A stretch of DNA of 6,240 bases from contig QBLP01000111.1 of assembly GCA_003070825.1 (NCBI GenBank), positions 1-6,240 on the forward strand, read 5' to 3'. Below, in pieces: positions 5,176-6,240 of this stretch (positions are counted from its first letter, which is position 1; each line of letters opens with the position of its first letter). This stretch comes from Halanaerobium sp. Its GTDB lineage: Bacteria > Bacillota > Halanaerobiia > Halanaerobiales > Halanaerobiaceae. A program made the position numbers and the translations under genes. Under the pieces are notes generated by a model. That model worked only from the letters and a program-made list of their open reading frames with translations, did no database searches and was not told the DNA's origin.

Positions 5176-5721
5176 ATGAATGTAGTTGAACCAATCAGAG
5201 ATATTGAAAAGATAGAAGAAATTAAAGATGTTTTATTAGAGAAAAGTCAAAGGAACTACATGATATTTCTAGTAGGTATTAATACCGGTTTGAGAATTGG
5301 AGATCTTTTAAAACTTAAAGTAGAAGATGTAAGAAATAGGAAACATATTTATATTAAAAAGCAAAAAACATCAAAGGTTAAACGGTTTTTAATAAATATA
5401 GCCCTCCGCAAAGAACTTGATAAATATATGAAAGATATGACTAAAGATGAACACTTATTTCAGAGCAGAATTGGTACTAACAAGCCTTTATCAAGGTTTC
5501 AAGCTTATCGGATAATGAGTTCAGTTGGTAAATATGTTGGTTTAGAGAGGATAGCTTGTAATTCAACAAGGAAAACTTTTGGTTATCATCATTATAAGAA
5601 ATATAAAGATATCGCCCTGTTGCAGAAACTTTATAATCATTCCAAACCACCTATAACCTTAGATTATATTGGTATCACCCAAGATATGATTGATGATTCT
5701 ATAGAAAAATTTTCTTTATAA
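5176..5721 (+). CDS. Catalytic-domain-only tyrosine recombinase/integrase
   Basis: The 181-residue product is a tyrosine recombinase catalytic domain without the N-terminal arm- and core-binding domains of full integrases (about 350-400 residues). Active-site positions can be followed: R40 in INTGLRIGDLL, a beta-hairpin Lys (K64 in KKQKTSK), R132 in NSTRKTFGYHHYKK, H155 in LYNHSKPP and the nucleophile Y164 in TLDYIGI. The usual His three residues before the second Arg (HxxR) is Asn129 here. Small integrases of this type are common in Bacillota; FimB/FimE, also catalytic-domain sized, flip promoters. I chose ATG 5176 because AAAGGGG (5163-5169) lies six bases ahead; ATG 5134 has no ribosome site. 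The winged-helix gene follows after 38 bases without a terminator, so the two are probably one operon. It could be an integrase, invertase or resolvase. Confidence 0.85.
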   Translation: MNVVEPIRDIEKIEEIKDVLLEKSQRNYMIFLVGINTGLRIGDLLKLKVEDVRNRKHIYIKKQKTSKVKRFLINIALRKELDKYMKDMTKDEHLFQSRIGTNKPLSRFQAYRIMSSVGKYVGLERIACNSTRKTFGYHHYKKYKDIALLQKLYNHSKPPITLDYIGITQDMIDDSIEKFSL

Positions 5722-5759
5722 ATTGTTTATTTTAGCACAAAAATAGAAGGAGCAAGTTT

Positions 5760-6240
5760 ATGGATGAAAAAATTACAGATGTTCTAACAATACTTGATAG
5801 AGAAGATAGCCCATCTCAAAGAGAAATAGCTAAACAGACAGGCTTTTCAGTTGGTTTAGTCAATACTCTGATTAAAAAATGTGCTAAAAAAGGATTAGTA
5901 AAGATTGAGAGATTGAATTCTAGGAATATAAAGTATATATTGACTCCTGAAGGAATTAAAGAAAAGACGCAAAAGACTATTGATTACATAAAGAAATCAT
6001 ATCAAGCGATTCAACAGTTACAGAATAGAGTAAAGGAATTAGCTTTAAAACATGATGCTGAAGGTAAGCAAATATATATTTATAAAGAAAATGATGAAAT
6101 TTTTGACTTAGTGATTGATACTTTGAATGGATTAGATATTAGATACAAAATAATAGATAATAAAAATAAATTAAGAAATATTGATTCGTTAGATGGAAAT
6201 AAAATAATTTATCATTGGACAAATGGATTTAGGGTTAAAG
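5760..6240 (+). CDS. Winged-helix regulator resembling MarR-like exopolysaccharide-locus regulators (3' truncated by window)
   Basis: The frame opens at ATG 5760, seven bases after AAGGAG (5747-5752), and stays open for 160 codons to the window edge. Residues 5-50 form a winged helix-turn-helix, with PSQREIAKQTGFSVGLVNTL as the DNA-binding part, followed by the wing and the LTPEGIKEKT segment (61-70) and a helical linker (about 72-98). This resembles the MarR-like regulators found at the head of exopolysaccharide and O-antigen gene clusters. The second half (from about 103, KQIYIYKENDEIFDLVIDTL, then YKIIDNKNK and KIIYHW) alternates strands and helices like a degenerate Rossmann-type domain in longer members, though the glycine-rich loop is missing. 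It is probably cotranscribed with the integrase. The DNA-binding fold is clear; the polysaccharide link is inferred from family resemblance. Confidence 0.75.
   Translation, partial: MDEKITDVLTILDREDSPSQREIAKQTGFSVGLVNTLIKKCAKKGLVKIERLNSRNIKYILTPEGIKEKTQKTIDYIKKSYQAIQQLQNRVKELALKHDAEGKQIYIYKENDEIFDLVIDTLNGLDIRYKIIDNKNKLRNIDSLDGNKIIYHWTNGFRVK

Noticed and set aside
1..6240. CRISPR array, tRNA, rRNA, insertion sequence or transposase
   Set aside because: No regularly spaced repeats, cloverleaf-like segments, rRNA-like stretches or transposase motifs were seen on either strand.

Overview
The window looks like part of a mobile or accessory region from an AT-rich, low-GC Gram-positive-type bacterium. 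A halophilic or clostridial anaerobe of the Halanaerobiales kind would fit, but the taxonomic call is inference. The reasons are strong AAAGGAGG-type ribosome binding sites in front of nearly every gene, AT-rich codon use, and protein types common in Bacillota elements. All recognisable genes are on the + strand.

Region 1 (1-3840) is a recombination and anti-host-defence gene array. It begins with the last codons of an upstream gene, whose acidic tail ending in Pro-Phe resembles a single-strand-binding protein. Then come a stand-alone RadC-type JAB protein (71-526), a 42-residue zinc-ribbon microprotein (613-741), a Beta/RecT single-strand annealing protein (803-1660), an unrecognised acidic 84-residue protein (1686-1940), a small membrane-anchored LysM protein (2022-2291), an ArdC-like protein with a zinc metallopeptidase domain (2364-3215) and a Gam-family nuclease inhibitor (3238-3786). 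RecT and Gam together resemble two thirds of a phage Red system; no exonuclease gene is in view. ArdC-like proteins are linked to anti-restriction and ssDNA handling. The set fits an element that enters cells as DNA, protects its ends and recombines.

This array is cut into short units by hairpins: terminators at 556-579, 1950-1992, 2290-2326 and 3813-3840, and a U-tract-less hairpin at 751-777. After three of the hairpins only about 30-38 bases remain before the next start codon, with no visible promoter. A short repeated leader (CTAAAAA...GAAAGG) carries the ribosome binding site of several units. This suggests read-through or antitermination control.

Region 2 (3841-4961) is a 260-base AT-rich intergenic stretch with two candidate promoters, followed by a ParB-like protein with no ParA partner in view.

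Region 3 (4962-6240) has an intergenic promoter overlapped by an imperfect inverted repeat, a catalytic-domain-only tyrosine recombinase (5176-5721), and the beginning of a winged-helix regulator (5760 to the window end). The regulator resembles the MarR-like regulators that open exopolysaccharide loci. DNA here is visibly more AT-rich, so this part probably has a different history and may mark the edge of a surface-polysaccharide locus. No tRNA, rRNA, CRISPR array or insertion sequence was seen.
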